NCBI GenBank assembly: GCA_001464455.1
Contig: LNEI01000004.1
Coordinates: forward strand, 124,001 to 188,000
DNA length: 64,000 bases
Direction: 5' to 3'
Source of the DNA: Acidobacteria bacterium Ga0077534
GTDB lineage: Bacteria; Acidobacteriota; Blastocatellia; Pyrinomonadales; Pyrinomonadaceae
Below the pieces are notes generated by a model. The model was not told the DNA's origin. It did no database searches and saw nothing but the letters and a program-made list of their open reading frames with translations. A program made the translations under genes and the position numbers. Every line of letters starts with the position of its first letter. Position 1 is the first letter of the stretch. Positions 16,772 through 26,097 of this stretch are shown piece by piece.

Positions 16772-18322
16772 ATGAAAACAGCGCTACTTCTCTGTTCGAT
16801 CTTTGCTCTTTCCTTACTCACGCTCGCCCAGCCGCCGAATCGTCCGGGCGGCGGAGGAAATCCGCAGGCAACGCCACTGGCAGCAGGTTCCGGGCAAGCT
16901 GCGGCAACGCCGGTTCGTGACGAACCGCCGGTGGTGACCAAACATTCGATAACCGTTGGCGGGCGCAAGCTCGACTACACGGTGACGACCGGCTTTATGC
17001 CGCTAAAAAACGCTACGACCGGCGAGACCGAGGCTCGGATGTTTTATATGGCGTATACGCTGGACAATGCTCCGGCGGGGCGTCCGCTGATGTTTTCATT
17101 TAACGGCGGACCGGGTTCGGCGTCGGTATGGCTACATCTCGGGGCACTCGGGCCGAGGCGGATCAAGATGCTCGACGACGGAATGATGCCGCCGCCTCCG
17201 TATGAGATGGAGGACAATCAGCAGACGTGGTTCACTGAGACCGACCTCGTCTTCATCGACCCGATCGGTACCGGCTTCTCGCGTGCCGTCAGGCCGGAGC
17301 TCGCCGCACGATACTTTAGCGTACAGGGCGACATCGAATCAGTCGGCGACTTTATCCGTATGTACCTGAGCCGCAACGAACGCTGGATGTCGCCGCTCTA
17401 CGTTGTCGGTGAAAGCTACGGAACGACCCGTGCGGCGGGGCTTTCAGATCATCTATTCGGGCGCGGAATCGCTCTGAATGGAATTCTGCTTGTTTCGGCG
17501 GTCTTGAATTTTCAGACGATCCGCTTCGCGAACAACAACGACATGCCGCTGATGTTCATCCTGCCAAGCTACACGGCGACGGCTTGGTATCACAAAAAGC
17601 TTTCAAATTCGATGCAAAGCAAAACGCTCGAGCAGGTGACGCAAGAGGCGAGGCAGTTCGTGGCGAATGAATATGGGCCCGCTTTGTTGCGGATCGATTC
17701 GCTGACGGACCGTGAACGCGATGCCCTTGCGATCAAATTCAGCACGCTCACGGGTTTGAGCAAGACATTTATTGAAAATAACAACTTCCGCGTCGAGCTC
17801 GGCGAATTTAATAAGGAACTTCTCCGAAGCGAGCGCCGAAGCACCGGCCGCCTCGACAGTCGTTTCAAAGGCATCGACCGCGACGCCGGCGGCAGCAACA
17901 CGGATAGCGATCCGAGCATGAACGCCATTCGCCCACCGTACACAGCGGCGTTCAATCAGTACGTTCGAAACGAACTGGGCTTCAAAACCGACACCGAATA
18001 CTATATCCTTGGCGGCGGCATCACGGCCCCTTGGAACTACAACGTCACCAATCAGTACGCTGACACCAGCGTCTCGATGAAAGACGCGATGGCGAAAAAT
18101 CCGTACATGAAGGTCTGGCTAGCCCAAGGCTATTACGACATGGCAACGCCATTCTACGCCGCCGAATACACGATCTCGGCCTTAAACCTCGATCCGACGC
18201 TCAAGAAAAACATCTCGTGGACGTACTACGAGTCCGGCCATATGATGTACATCGAAACGCGTTCGCTGAAAAAGCTTAAGGACGACCTGGTCGTATTCAT
18301 GGCTGGGTCGCGGAAGAGGTGA
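16772..18322 (+). CDS. secreted S10 family serine carboxypeptidase
   Basis: A 516-residue peptidase with a signal peptide (MKTALLLCSIFALSLLTLAQ) and a Gly/Pro/Ala-rich linker. The alpha/beta-hydrolase core has the oxyanion motif FNGGPGSAS (110-118), nucleophile Ser215 in GESYGT, catalytic Asp in GYYDMATP and His in YESGHMMY close to the end. S10 enzymes remove C-terminal residues from peptides, usually at low pH in eukaryotes; bacterial members are periplasmic or secreted. Together with the S9, M14 and HExxH proteases of this window it points to a proteolytic lifestyle. Confidence 0.93.
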   Translation: MKTALLLCSIFALSLLTLAQPPNRPGGGGNPQATPLAAGSGQAAATPVRDEPPVVTKHSITVGGRKLDYTVTTGFMPLKNATTGETEARMFYMAYTLDNAPAGRPLMFSFNGGPGSASVWLHLGALGPRRIKMLDDGMMPPPPYEMEDNQQTWFTETDLVFIDPIGTGFSRAVRPELAARYFSVQGDIESVGDFIRMYLSRNERWMSPLYVVGESYGTTRAAGLSDHLFGRGIALNGILLVSAVLNFQTIRFANNNDMPLMFILPSYTATAWYHKKLSNSMQSKTLEQVTQEARQFVANEYGPALLRIDSLTDRERDALAIKFSTLTGLSKTFIENNNFRVELGEFNKELLRSERRSTGRLDSRFKGIDRDAGGSNTDSDPSMNAIRPPYTAAFNQYVRNELGFKTDTEYYILGGGITAPWNYNVTNQYADTSVSMKDAMAKNPYMKVWLAQGYYDMATPFYAAEYTISALNLDPTLKKNISWTYYESGHMMYIETRSLKKLKDDLVVFMAGSRKR

Positions 18323-18367
18323 TCAGGTGCAACTAGCTTTTAGCTAACGTACGAGTACAAGCTAATC

Positions 18368-18404
18368 AAGGCTTTAGCCGAACGTCAGTTTCGGCTAAAG
18401 CCTT
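18368..18404. terminator. bidirectional terminator hairpin
   Basis: A 15-bp perfect stem (AAGGCTTTAGCCGAA with its complement, 7-nt loop) between convergent genes, flanked by A/T. It resembles the dispersed GGCTAAAGCC palindromes; a similar string is at about 37130. Confidence 0.75.
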
Positions 18405-18425
18405 TATTCTTTAAGACTACATCCA

Positions 18426-18445
18426 CCACTAGCTGAAGCTAGTGG
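18426..18445. repeat. short perfect palindrome
   Basis: CCACTAGCT and its complement separated by GA. It sits beside the terminator in the same convergent gap and may be another REP-like unit. Confidence 0.6.
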
Positions 18446-18460
18446 CAACTCAATTTAGAA

Positions 18461-18940
18461 TTAATCGCACTTTACGCGAACCATCGGAAAATCCATCGCT
18501 GTTTCTTTGCCATTCATCGGCCCTTCGATCCTTGCGGCGAGTTTATCGGGAGCGGTCTGTTTGTACATGATCCGCTGCGGAAAATCGTGTTTCAGATTTT
18601 CAAAAACGACCTCATTCGCGGTTACAGTTTTCGCAGCGAATGTCGTGGGTTCTTTTGCGTTTGAAGGCTGAGCGACGTAGTTCAGCCCTTGACCGTTATT
18701 TACTATTCGGAGATATTCGAATGCCACGCTGCGTGTTCCGCGCACGGTTTGAGATGTACCGAGGAGTAAGTTTTCTGAAGCTTTACCCCATCGTTCCGTC
18801 GTGATGCGGCCGTTGTCGTTGAGTTCCCAGCAGCCTGAGATCCAGCTCAGGTCAGTTACTTTGGTCTTTGTAATATCCTGCGCACCAACAGCTAATGCAA
18901 AAAGAGCCAGGGCCAATATTGATCGTGAGATCGTCTTCAT
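18461..18940 (-). CDS. exported DUF6265 family protein
   Basis: A 159-residue protein with a signal peptide (cleavage near AVGAQ). The mature part fits DUF6265: LSWISGCWEL, TTERWGK, LLLGTSQTVRG, VAFEYLRI, then ENLKHDFPQRIMY and a final strand. The fold is expected to be a lipocalin-like beta barrel, by analogy to related families of this length. It is a single gene with its own gap on both sides. Ligand and role are unknown. Confidence 0.85.
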   Translation of the reverse strand: MKTISRSILALALFALAVGAQDITKTKVTDLSWISGCWELNDNGRITTERWGKASENLLLGTSQTVRGTRSVAFEYLRIVNNGQGLNYVAQPSNAKEPTTFAAKTVTANEVVFENLKHDFPQRIMYKQTAPDKLAARIEGPMNGKETAMDFPMVRVKCD

Positions 18941-19039
18941 AGGTTTTCCTTCCAGTTTATTTGATGTGACGGCGTACCCGCGTCAATGCCTCAAGCCTAG
19001 CGTGACTGAAGCTCGCCGTATTGGAAAAAACCGACAATA

Positions 19040-19858
19040 TCATTCGCCCGGAAGAAAGATGTCGGTCATCTGCCGCGATCTTTCCATAAAAGCCGAGGGG
19101 CTGGAACCGGAATATTGGTTGAAATCGTTGATCAAATGCGACTGGTCATAGTAGCCAAAGGCAAGGGCCGTATCGAGGATATCAGGCGAATCGATGCCTT
19201 CGATCTCGCGCAGAACTCGTTGAAACCGGACGATGCGGGAATATGCCTTGGGAGTCGTTCCGACGTAACGGTTGAAAAGCCGCTCAAGGCTTCTCTCGCT
19301 GATCCCGACCTCTCTTGTGATGTCGCGGATCGAGATTTTTCCCTGAGTAGAAGAAATGATAGCCAGCGCATGATCGATGTATGGGCTTGAGTTAATCGAA
19401 ACGGATCGCATCAGCCCGGCTAGATAGCTCTCGGCGATCGCGACGCGGCCGTGGAAATCGGTCTGGTGCAGTAGATGCTCTTCGATCAGCCTGACCGAGC
19501 TCCCAAGCACCGACTCGAGCGGATCGATCCGGCCGGCAATATCCTTCATGTCGAACCGCATAAAGCGAACCGCTCCGGCGGGATGAAATCTGATCCCGAA
19601 AAGATCGACATTTCCCGAAGGCCCGATCAACACGCTCGAATGCATCTGACCCGCGAGCAGGCTCGACGCCTGCGTTTCAACATCTCCATTCGAGTGGAAA
19701 CGCCGAAAACGGTCGGAAAGGTTAAAGATGATCTCGACACACCCGTCCGGGATCACTGGTTCGGGCTCTACTGGCTGAGCGTTCGGATACTCCAGTGTCC
19801 AGAAACACTTGACGTACGCCGCGAGCGGCCCTGAAGGTGGTTTTTCGAAATAGTTCAC
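19040..19858 (-). CDS. AraC-family transcriptional regulator with DUF6597-like N-terminus
   Basis: A 272-residue protein. The first about 150 residues resemble the DUF6597 sensor domain common in such regulators (PPSGPLAAYVKCFWTLEY, IPDGCVEIIFNLSD, FGIRFHPAGAVRFM). The C-terminal 100 residues hold two helix-turn-helix units: ISIRDITREVGISERSLERLFNRYVGTTPKAYSRIVRFQ and DTALAFGYYDQSHLINDFNQYSGSSPSAF. Its ATG is 5 bp after the stop of the beta-CASP gene, suggesting a shared transcript. Target genes unknown. Confidence 0.9.
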   Translation of the reverse strand: MNYFEKPPSGPLAAYVKCFWTLEYPNAQPVEPEPVIPDGCVEIIFNLSDRFRRFHSNGDVETQASSLLAGQMHSSVLIGPSGNVDLFGIRFHPAGAVRFMRFDMKDIAGRIDPLESVLGSSVRLIEEHLLHQTDFHGRVAIAESYLAGLMRSVSINSSPYIDHALAIISSTQGKISIRDITREVGISERSLERLFNRYVGTTPKAYSRIVRFQRVLREIEGIDSPDILDTALAFGYYDQSHLINDFNQYSGSSPSAFMERSRQMTDIFLPGE

Positions 19859-19863
19859 CGCGG

Positions 19864-21267
19864 CTAAGTTAATTCAACGCTGTCCTCGTACCCCGGAACC
19901 ATAACGTTCCAGCCAAAACGCTCGCGAATGTGTCCGGCCATTGCGGCGGCGGCTTCGGGTTCGCCGTGTGTGGTGAAAACAGTTTTCGGTGCCTGCCGCA
20001 GCGAACTTAGCCAACGTAGGACGGCTTTCCAATCGGCATGGGCCGAAAAACCCTCGACCTTTTCGACGTGGCAGCGAACCGGGACCCAATTTTTCATTAT
20101 CTTGACCTCGCGTTCGCCGTCCTGAATGCGGCGTCCGGTCGTTCCGGCGGCCTGGAAGCCGACAAAAACGACCGTGGCGTTCTCATCCGGCACGATGCGT
20201 ATCGCGTGATGAAGCACACGTCCGCCGGTCATCATTCCCGAAGCCGAAATGATGATCCGAGGTCCTCGCATTTCGTTCAATTGTTTAGACTCTTCTCTCG
20301 ACGAGGCGGTACTCATAGACGCGGTCCTGAGCGGATGGCGTTTTTGGGCGAGGATCGATGCGTACTCGCGATCGTGTTCCTCATGCCACTTGCCATAGAC
20401 CTGCGTGGCTTGAGCGGCCATTGGAGAATCGACAACCACCGGCAGGACCGGAATGCGTTTCTGCTCCTCGAGTTCGCGGATCATGTAAAGGACTTCCTGC
20501 GTACGCCCGACAGCAAAAGCCGGTATAAGTATCGGGCCACCGCGTTTTGCGGCATCGTTAATGATGCGGGCCATTTGCGTTTCGGAATCTACATCGCCGT
20601 GAAGCCGATCGCCGTATGTCGATTCGCACATTAGATAATCACAGTCCGGCGGCGGAGCCGGATCCTTCACTATCGGCTGATCATAATGGCCGAGGTCGCC
20701 CGAAAACAGGAAGCGGATCGAGCTTCCGTCATCGCGAGCGTTTTCCATCTCAACGAGTACGAGACTCGCACCCATTATGTGGCCCGCGACCAGGAAACTC
20801 GCCTTGATTCCCGGACATATCTCGCGCGGCTGACCGTCATTGGGCACCGGGCTCATGAGTTCAAGAGCCGCTTTTGCGTCGCGCTCGTCATAGAGCGGCA
20901 GAGCGGGTGTGTGGCTGGTCAAGGCGTGCCGATTACGATAATCTGCTTCTTCTTCCTGAAGCCGTCCCGAATCCGGCAGCAGTATCTTCAAAAGGTCGGC
21001 GGTCGCTCGCGATGTCGTAACTCGGCCGTTGAAACCGAGCTTTACAAGCCTTGGAAGCCAACCCGTGTGATCGATGTGAGCGTGTGTGATGATAACGGCA
21101 TCGATCTCGTGCGGCAAGAACGCCGGGTCCTGCCAGTTTCTCTCCCGAAGGTCTTTCAAACCCTGAAACAGCCCGCAGTCAACCAGGATCTTCTTTCCGT
21201 TATGTTCTAGTAGATATTTTGAACCGGTTACCGTTCCAACGCCGCCGTAGAAAGTGATCTTTGCCAT
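19864..21267 (-). CDS. metallo-beta-lactamase/beta-CASP RNase-type protein
   Basis: A 467-residue CPSF73/YSH1-like nuclease. Zinc site motif 2 is HAHIDH (62-67); motif 1 is the Asp of VDCGLFQG; further metal residues are GHIMGAS and FSGDLGHYD. The beta-CASP insertion follows (PAFAVGRTQE, DSPMAAQAT) and the closing motifs are SASGMMTGGR, GFSAHAD and THGE. Archaeal and bacterial homologues process RNA ends; no KH domain is present at the N-terminus. The reaction on RNA is inferred from the family. Confidence 0.9.
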   Translation of the reverse strand: MAKITFYGGVGTVTGSKYLLEHNGKKILVDCGLFQGLKDLRERNWQDPAFLPHEIDAVIITHAHIDHTGWLPRLVKLGFNGRVTTSRATADLLKILLPDSGRLQEEEADYRNRHALTSHTPALPLYDERDAKAALELMSPVPNDGQPREICPGIKASFLVAGHIMGASLVLVEMENARDDGSSIRFLFSGDLGHYDQPIVKDPAPPPDCDYLMCESTYGDRLHGDVDSETQMARIINDAAKRGGPILIPAFAVGRTQEVLYMIRELEEQKRIPVLPVVVDSPMAAQATQVYGKWHEEHDREYASILAQKRHPLRTASMSTASSREESKQLNEMRGPRIIISASGMMTGGRVLHHAIRIVPDENATVVFVGFQAAGTTGRRIQDGEREVKIMKNWVPVRCHVEKVEGFSAHADWKAVLRWLSSLRQAPKTVFTTHGEPEAAAAMAGHIRERFGWNVMVPGYEDSVELT

Positions 21268-21316
21268 TGCCCAAATATACAGGGCGATCGGCCATTCTCA
21301 AAACAAATTCGTTTGG

Positions 21317-22591
21317 TCATCGGAGCGATGAACGCGTTTCCTGAGGAAACCACAGAACGTTGCTCGGGCCCATGGATTTCATCTGTTCCTTTCTGAGTTG
21401 CGCGAGGCTCAATAGTTGCCCAGGCGTCTCACCGTCACTTCCGAAAGCGGACCAGCCGACATGCAATTCGACCTCGATCATCTGCGTGTCGTTGATCGCG
21501 AGTTTTCGTTCCGTAATACTCGTCTGTATTCGCCCGATTATTTCTTGCCCTTTGTCTTTATCCGCGGTAGGCAAGATAACTAAGAACTCGTCATTAAGTG
21601 CTCGAGCGACAAAATCCATTTGCCTAAGGTTATCCTTGATCACCTGAGCGACGAAATTCAGCACACGATCGCCCGCTGCGTGTCCGAAGGTGCAGTTGAT
21701 CTCATCAAAGCCCCTAATATCCATCGCAAGTATCGTCAGCGGATACTTGGCTCGGTCATTTTGGGCTGCGGCAACCTGATCCTCGAGCACTAAATAGAAC
21801 GCTCGTTCGTTTGGCAAGTCGGTCTTGACGTCGGTCAGGGCATTTGCCTGCGTTCGTTCGTACGCTATTGAGCCTAGCATTAGCGGCGCGACGCGTGTGC
21901 CGATCGATTCGAATAGATCGTTTTGGCTCGGGTCTAACTCGAAGTAGTCGTCAAAAAATAGCTGGATAATACCAAAGACATTTTCACCGTGCCGAAGCGG
22001 GATCGCGACCGACGAGCCGAACTCCTGCTCGTCGTCGAGTACCATATAGTTGTCTATCTCGACCTGTCGTGTCGTGTAGGATTGACCGGCCAGCCCTTCG
22101 TAAAACTCTTGTTCGAGCCCTTTGTGGCTCGCGGAGCGCTCGCCGTCGGCATGAACGGCGACGAGTTTCGTTCTGGAATCGTTTAGGAGATAAAGAACGA
22201 TGGTCCGAAAAGGGACAACGTCCCGTACCTTATTAGATACCAGTCGCAGAGCGTCATCGGATCGAAGCGATCCGGAGAAGAATCCTGACGCCTCATCCAA
22301 CTCTAGCAGCGTTCGATCCACCGCTGTGTCGCTCAAAAGGACACCCTTGTCTCCTTTGTCAGAGCGTCTGCTCTTCCTGCTCTGGCTGAAATACAGCAGT
22401 ACGCATACTGACAAATAGACGGCAATTATTGCGGAAAAGCCCTGAGTTTTCGCGGCAACGTCAATTTCAGCGGCCGAGAGAAAAAAGGCTCCGCCGATCG
22501 CCATTAGCGATAAAAGGACAGTGACAAGCTGATATACCGGGAACATGCGTTTGCCGGCAAGCGGAGACTCGATTGCGTTCTGGTCGATCAT
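21317..22591 (-). CDS. membrane GAF protein with degenerate GGDEF domain
   Basis: A 424-residue protein: two membrane helices (about 18-38 and 50-68), a GAF-like sensor (about 95-245; VVPFRTIVLYLLND, SVAIPLRHGENVFGIIQLFF) and a GGDEF-fold domain (about 255-415). The fold marks are DVKTDLPNERAF, DIRGFDEINCTFGHAAGD, but the active loop reads ALNDEF in place of GGDEF, so diguanylate cyclase activity is unlikely. It may act as a c-di-GMP or GTP-binding sensor. The gene stands alone, upstream of the Ala/Asn lipoprotein pair on the other strand. Confidence 0.88.
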   Translation of the reverse strand: MIDQNAIESPLAGKRMFPVYQLVTVLLSLMAIGGAFFLSAAEIDVAAKTQGFSAIIAVYLSVCVLLYFSQSRKSRRSDKGDKGVLLSDTAVDRTLLELDEASGFFSGSLRSDDALRLVSNKVRDVVPFRTIVLYLLNDSRTKLVAVHADGERSASHKGLEQEFYEGLAGQSYTTRQVEIDNYMVLDDEQEFGSSVAIPLRHGENVFGIIQLFFDDYFELDPSQNDLFESIGTRVAPLMLGSIAYERTQANALTDVKTDLPNERAFYLVLEDQVAAAQNDRAKYPLTILAMDIRGFDEINCTFGHAAGDRVLNFVAQVIKDNLRQMDFVARALNDEFLVILPTADKDKGQEIIGRIQTSITERKLAINDTQMIEVELHVGWSAFGSDGETPGQLLSLAQLRKEQMKSMGPSNVLWFPQETRSSLR

Positions 22592-22931
22592 TTAAGCGGG
22601 TTCGGAAAACCGAAAGCGGGCAAGGAATGGCGGGAAAGCCCTCTTTTAGAGGATAACTTTATGACGAAATATTCGTCAACAAAATAATTATGATGTTGAT
22701 ATTTGCTGGGTATTTGAACAATCGGGTGAAAAACTGGGAAAACTTGAAAAAAATAATATTCAAAAAGGCATTTTTTTTACGTTTTTTAGTTGACTTAATG
22801 GCTCTTGGTTTCTATATTATCGTTTGCTTTGAGAAAGAAAGAGCTCAAGGCGAAATGGCTGTGTCACGATCAGCCCGTGCCTGGAAACAGGTATTTATTA
22901 ATTTGAGTAAGATTTAGGAGTCTTAAATAAA
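22592..22931. other. AT-rich 340-bp gap with a promoter
   Basis: Apart from the promoter at 22790-22818 I see no gene. A 75-codon plus frame at 22690-22917 reads through the promoter and has no support. Confidence 0.6.
22790..22818 (+). promoter_or_regulatory. sigma70-like promoter of first Ala/Asn lipoprotein
   Basis: TTGACT (22790-22795), 17-bp spacer, TATATT (22813-22818). The second lipoprotein gene has the same pair of boxes and spacing. Confidence 0.75.
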
Positions 22932-23207
22932 ATGAAAAAGGTTATACTTTCGACAGTTCTTGGATTGAGTGCACTTGGAATGGCTTGCGGCGGTGCTGCT
23001 AACAACGCTCCGGCTAACAACGCAAACGCGAACAAACCGGCTGCTACCCCGGCTTCGACGCCTGCTTCGACCCCGGCAACCGTTGCTTCGCCTGCTGCTA
23101 ACGCTACTAACAGCATGTCGAACTCGGCTAACGCTAACGCTGCTAAGCCAGCTAACGCTGCAACCCCTGCTGCTAACGCAAACGCGAACAAGCCAGCTAA
23201 TAAATAG
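22932..23207 (+). CDS. Ala/Asn/Pro-rich small lipoprotein
   Basis: A 91-residue lipoprotein: signal MKKVILSTVLGLSALGMAC with the lipid Cys at 19, then only low-complexity sequence of Ala, Asn, Pro, Thr and Ser, ending NANANKPANK. AGGAG lies 11 bp before the ATG. The tail looks disordered, so it may be an envelope spacer or surface coat. It is a paralogue of the next gene: same signal, same C-terminal KPANK. Each has its own promoter and terminator, unusual for such small genes and a sign of high, separate expression. Confidence 0.85.
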   Translation: MKKVILSTVLGLSALGMACGGAANNAPANNANANKPAATPASTPASTPATVASPAANATNSMSNSANANAAKPANAATPAANANANKPANK

Positions 23208-23237
23208 TTAGACACGTCGAATATTGTTGTTGATTTA

Positions 23238-23275
23238 GAAAGCACTTCGCTTACTTGCGAGGTGCTTTCTTTTTC
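23238..23275 (+). terminator. rho-independent terminator
   Basis: A 13-bp stem starting GAAAGCACTTCGC (one G-T pair), 6-nt loop, then a T-rich tail. It closes the first lipoprotein gene. Confidence 0.88.
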
Positions 23276-23344
23276 TGCTATCCTGCGGAAGTTCGAAAAC
23301 TTGTGTTTTTTGAATAAAAAGTTGCATATTTTAGTGTTTTGGGG

Positions 23345-23373
23345 TTGACTTGATAGCCAACGAACACTATATT
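23345..23373 (+). promoter_or_regulatory. sigma70-like promoter of second Ala/Asn lipoprotein
   Basis: TTGACT (23345-23350), 17-bp spacer, TATATT (23368-23373). Leader of about 110 nt before the ATG. Confidence 0.75.
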
Positions 23374-23487
23374 GTGCAATGTTCCTAAAAATTTAAGAAA
23401 GACACGGGACAAGGGTCGACGTATATGCGGTCCTCGATTTAAATAATTTAGATCTAATCTTTGAAGAAGACAGGAGAATCTTTTGTT

Positions 23488-23787
23488 ATGAAAAAAGTAA
23501 TTGCCCTTTCAGCTGTTCTCGCTATGGGTGCTCTGGGAATGGCGTGTGGCGAAGCTGCTAACACGAACACGGCTGCTAACAAAGCCGCTAATGCTGCTAA
23601 CACCGCTGCTAACGCAATGGCAAACGCTGCTAACCAAATGGCGACCGCAGCTAACACTGCTGCTAACTCGATGGCTAACGCCGCTAACTCGATGGCAAAC
23701 GCCGCAAACGCAATGGCAAACAAACCGGCTGCTAACGCACCGGCTTCGAATGCTAATGCCAACGCTAACAAGCCAGCTAACAAATAG
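23488..23787 (+). CDS. Ala/Asn heptad-repeat small lipoprotein
   Basis: A 99-residue lipoprotein from ATG 23488 with AGGAG about 11 bp upstream; an upstream in-frame TTG at 23461 is rejected. The signal ends LGMAC with lipid Cys at 20. The mature chain is built from AAN-x-MAN heptads (for example AANSMAN twice, AANQMAT), giving Ala at two or three positions per turn like an alanine zipper, then a Pro-rich tail ending KPANK. By analogy to Lpp this could form a trimeric helix anchored to the outer membrane; that is inference. Confidence 0.85.
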   Translation: MKKVIALSAVLAMGALGMACGEAANTNTAANKAANAANTAANAMANAANQMATAANTAANSMANAANSMANAANAMANKPAANAPASNANANANKPANK

Positions 23788-23806
23788 TTAGTTTTACAAC
23801 CTTACT

Positions 23807-23843
23807 GAAAAGGCCCGCACGCTATAAGCGTTTGGGCCTTTTC
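23807..23843 (+). terminator. rho-independent terminator
   Basis: GAAAAGGCCC/GGGCCTTTTC stem with an inner ACGCT/AGCGT helix. Works for both strands, as the next gene is convergent. Confidence 0.85.
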
Positions 23844-23865
23844 ATTTACAGCTCCCTCGCAAATT

Positions 23866-25884
23866 CTAATTGAGCACTTTTTGAAGTTCGTCTAAACTCG
23901 TCACCGGCCGCTCACAGACAAAATTCTCGCAAACGTAGACCGTCGTGAGCCCGTCGACCGCTTCGCGCCCATCAAGCAGCGGGATACGAGCAGATCCTGA
24001 CTGATCGGCTTTTGTTACTACCAGAGCGTCTGGCAAGTAAGTGGAAAATATCTCACGGGCCATCTCGCTTTCGGGCTCGCCTACGATCACGATCTCTTTT
24101 GTGGCCGAAAGATGAAACTCCAGGGTCGAGAGAGCCCTGCCAAACCCTTGCGGATGGCGCCGGATCTGCGACGCAGCGAGACGCAGCACCGCTACACCGA
24201 ACCGCTCATATTTCTCATCGCCGAACAGCTTGGCGAGTCGAAGCAGAACATCTGCCGCGACCGAGTTGCCTGAAGGCGTCGCATTGTCATAAAAATCCTT
24301 GTTCCTGACGATCAACTCTTCGTGATCGTTTGAGGTAAAGAAAAAGCCCCCGCGTTCCTGGTCCCAGAATTCGAGTATCATGTCGTCTGCAAGGCGCTTT
24401 GCTTCGTCAAGAAACTTGGCGTCGCCGCAGGTCTGGAAAAGAATCAAGAGGCCATCGATGACATTCGCGTAGTCTTCAACGTAGGCGTTGAGTTTCGCAG
24501 CACCTTCTTTCCAAGTCCTCAGCAGCCTTCCGTCCCGAGTCATTTCCCGTGCAATGAAATCTGCATTTCTTTTTGCAACCTCAAGATACTCGGAATCCCC
24601 GAGAACCGCCGCCGCGTCGGCAAACGCCGCCAACATCAGCCCGTTCCAGGCGGTCAGCACCTTTTCATCGCGTCCCGGCTTTATCCGTTTCTCTCGCTCG
24701 GCAAACAACTTCGCACGTTCCGTGTCGTAATCAGCCAGACGGCCGTTAGGGAGTGTTCCTGAGGCATTGAGATTCGGGATATTATGTCCCTCGAAATTTC
24801 CCGACGGAGTCACGTCGTATTCGCGACAGAATGAAGGAGCCGCCTCACCCAATACAGACTCCACCTCCTCTGGAGTCCAGACAAAAAACTTACCTTCCTC
24901 ACCCTCGCTGTCCGCATCCTGCGTAGAATAAAACCCACCTGAGGCGTCGAGCATTTCGCGACGGACGTATTCCAGCGTTTCAACAGCAATGAGCTTGAAA
25001 AACTCGTTTCCCGTCACCTGAAACGCGTGCAGATAGACTCGAACGAGTTGAGCATTGTCGTACAACATCTTTTCAAAATGCGGCACGAGCCAGATCGCAT
25101 CTACGGTGTACCGGTGAAAGCCTCCGCCGAGCTGATCATAGATGCCGCCGCGGGCCATTCTGGTAAGTGTGTGTTCGACGATTGCCAGTGCCCGGTCATC
25201 GCCGGTTCGCTTGTGATAACGCAGCAGAAATTCAAGCGACATCGCCGGCGGAAATTTCGGTGCTCCGCCAAATCCGCCATTAACCGAATCAAAATTTCGC
25301 GAAAAACTTAAAAAGGCCGCATCAAGCAGGTCGGTATTCAATGCTGCGTCGACCGGTTCGACGACGCTCATTCGCCTGAGTTCGGTTACGATATCCGCTG
25401 TCGAACGTTCGATATCGTCCCGACGTTCACGATATGCCTCGGCGATGCTGGCAAGTATCTGCGGCCATGAAGCCATGCCGTAGCGCGGAGCGGGCGGAAA
25501 ATAGGTGCCGCCGAAGAAAGGCCTTTTATCAGGCATCAAAAAGACATTCATCGGCCAACCGCCTCGGCCGGTCGTGAGTTGGACGAAGTTCATGTAGATC
25601 TGATCGACATCGGGCCTCTCTTCCATGTCGACTTTGATATTGATGAAATGCTCGTTCATGATCGCTGCCGTTTTCTCATCCTCAAACGACTCGTGCTCCA
25701 TTACGTGACACCAGTGACACGCTGAGTAGCCAATGCTGACCAGCACAGGCTTGTCCTCAGCCTTCGCCCGCTCAAACGCCTCTTCGCCCCACGGATACCA
25801 ATCGACCGGGTTGTGGGCGTGCTGGAGCAAGTACGGGCTTGTTTCGCTTATTAACCGATTTGTGTGTTTTGGTTCTGCCTGCAT
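23866..25884 (-). CDS. DUF255 thioredoxin-domain protein (YyaL/SPATA20 family)
   Basis: A 672-residue protein. The N-terminal thioredoxin-like domain (about 1-170) has [24 protein letters not shown] and Cys56/Cys59 in [14 protein letters not shown]. The rest is an alpha/alpha toroid like glycosyl-hydrolase or epimerase domains, with [47 protein letters not shown] and [10 protein letters not shown], all family motifs. The reaction of this very widespread family is not established. It is a single gene. Confidence 0.93.
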   Translation of the reverse strand: MQAEPKHTNRLISETSPYLLQHAHNPVDWYPWGEEAFERAKAEDKPVLVSIGYSACHWCHVMEHESFEDEKTAAIMNEHFINIKVDMEERPDVDQIYMNFVQLTTGRGGWPMNVFLMPDKRPFFGGTYFPPAPRYGMASWPQILASIAEAYRERRDDIERSTADIVTELRRMSVVEPVDAALNTDLLDAAFLSFSRNFDSVNGGFGGAPKFPPAMSLEFLLRYHKRTGDDRALAIVEHTLTRMARGGIYDQLGGGFHRYTVDAIWLVPHFEKMLYDNAQLVRVYLHAFQVTGNEFFKLIAVETLEYVRREMLDASGGFYSTQDADSEGEEGKFFVWTPEEVESVLGEAAPSFCREYDVTPSGNFEGHNIPNLNASGTLPNGRLADYDTERAKLFAEREKRIKPGRDEKVLTAWNGLMLAAFADAAAVLGDSEYLEVAKRNADFIAREMTRDGRLLRTWKEGAAKLNAYVEDYANVIDGLLILFQTCGDAKFLDEAKRLADDMILEFWDQERGGFFFTSNDHEELIVRNKDFYDNATPSGNSVAADVLLRLAKLFGDEKYERFGVAVLRLAASQIRRHPQGFGRALSTLEFHLSATKEIVIVGEPESEMAREIFSTYLPDALVVTKADQSGSARIPLLDGREAVDGLTTVYVCENFVCERPVTSLDELQKVLN

Positions 25885-26097
25885 GACCTTATTGTTTCAT
25901 CTGATGCGTTATTTTTGAAACCGAAAGCAGGTTCTGATATATTTAGGCAGTTCAATCAAGCTATGACACCGCGCTCGATCTCCAAACTTCGTCCAATGAA
26001 GCAGCGTGCGAACCTTTTCGCGGGCGACTAATTTCTCCATTCGAAACGTTTAGCGTCGGGCTCGCCCGACATCGACCGGCGGCCAGGAGAAATTATC

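Noticed and set aside
22690-22917. A 75-codon plus-strand frame before the first lipoprotein
   Set aside because: It runs across the lipoprotein promoter and is AT-driven; no motif.
25963-26031. A 22-codon frame (MTPRSISKLRP start) before the aminotransferase gene, possibly a leader peptide
   Set aside because: No terminator/antiterminator structure or run of one amino acid could be shown; too short to support.
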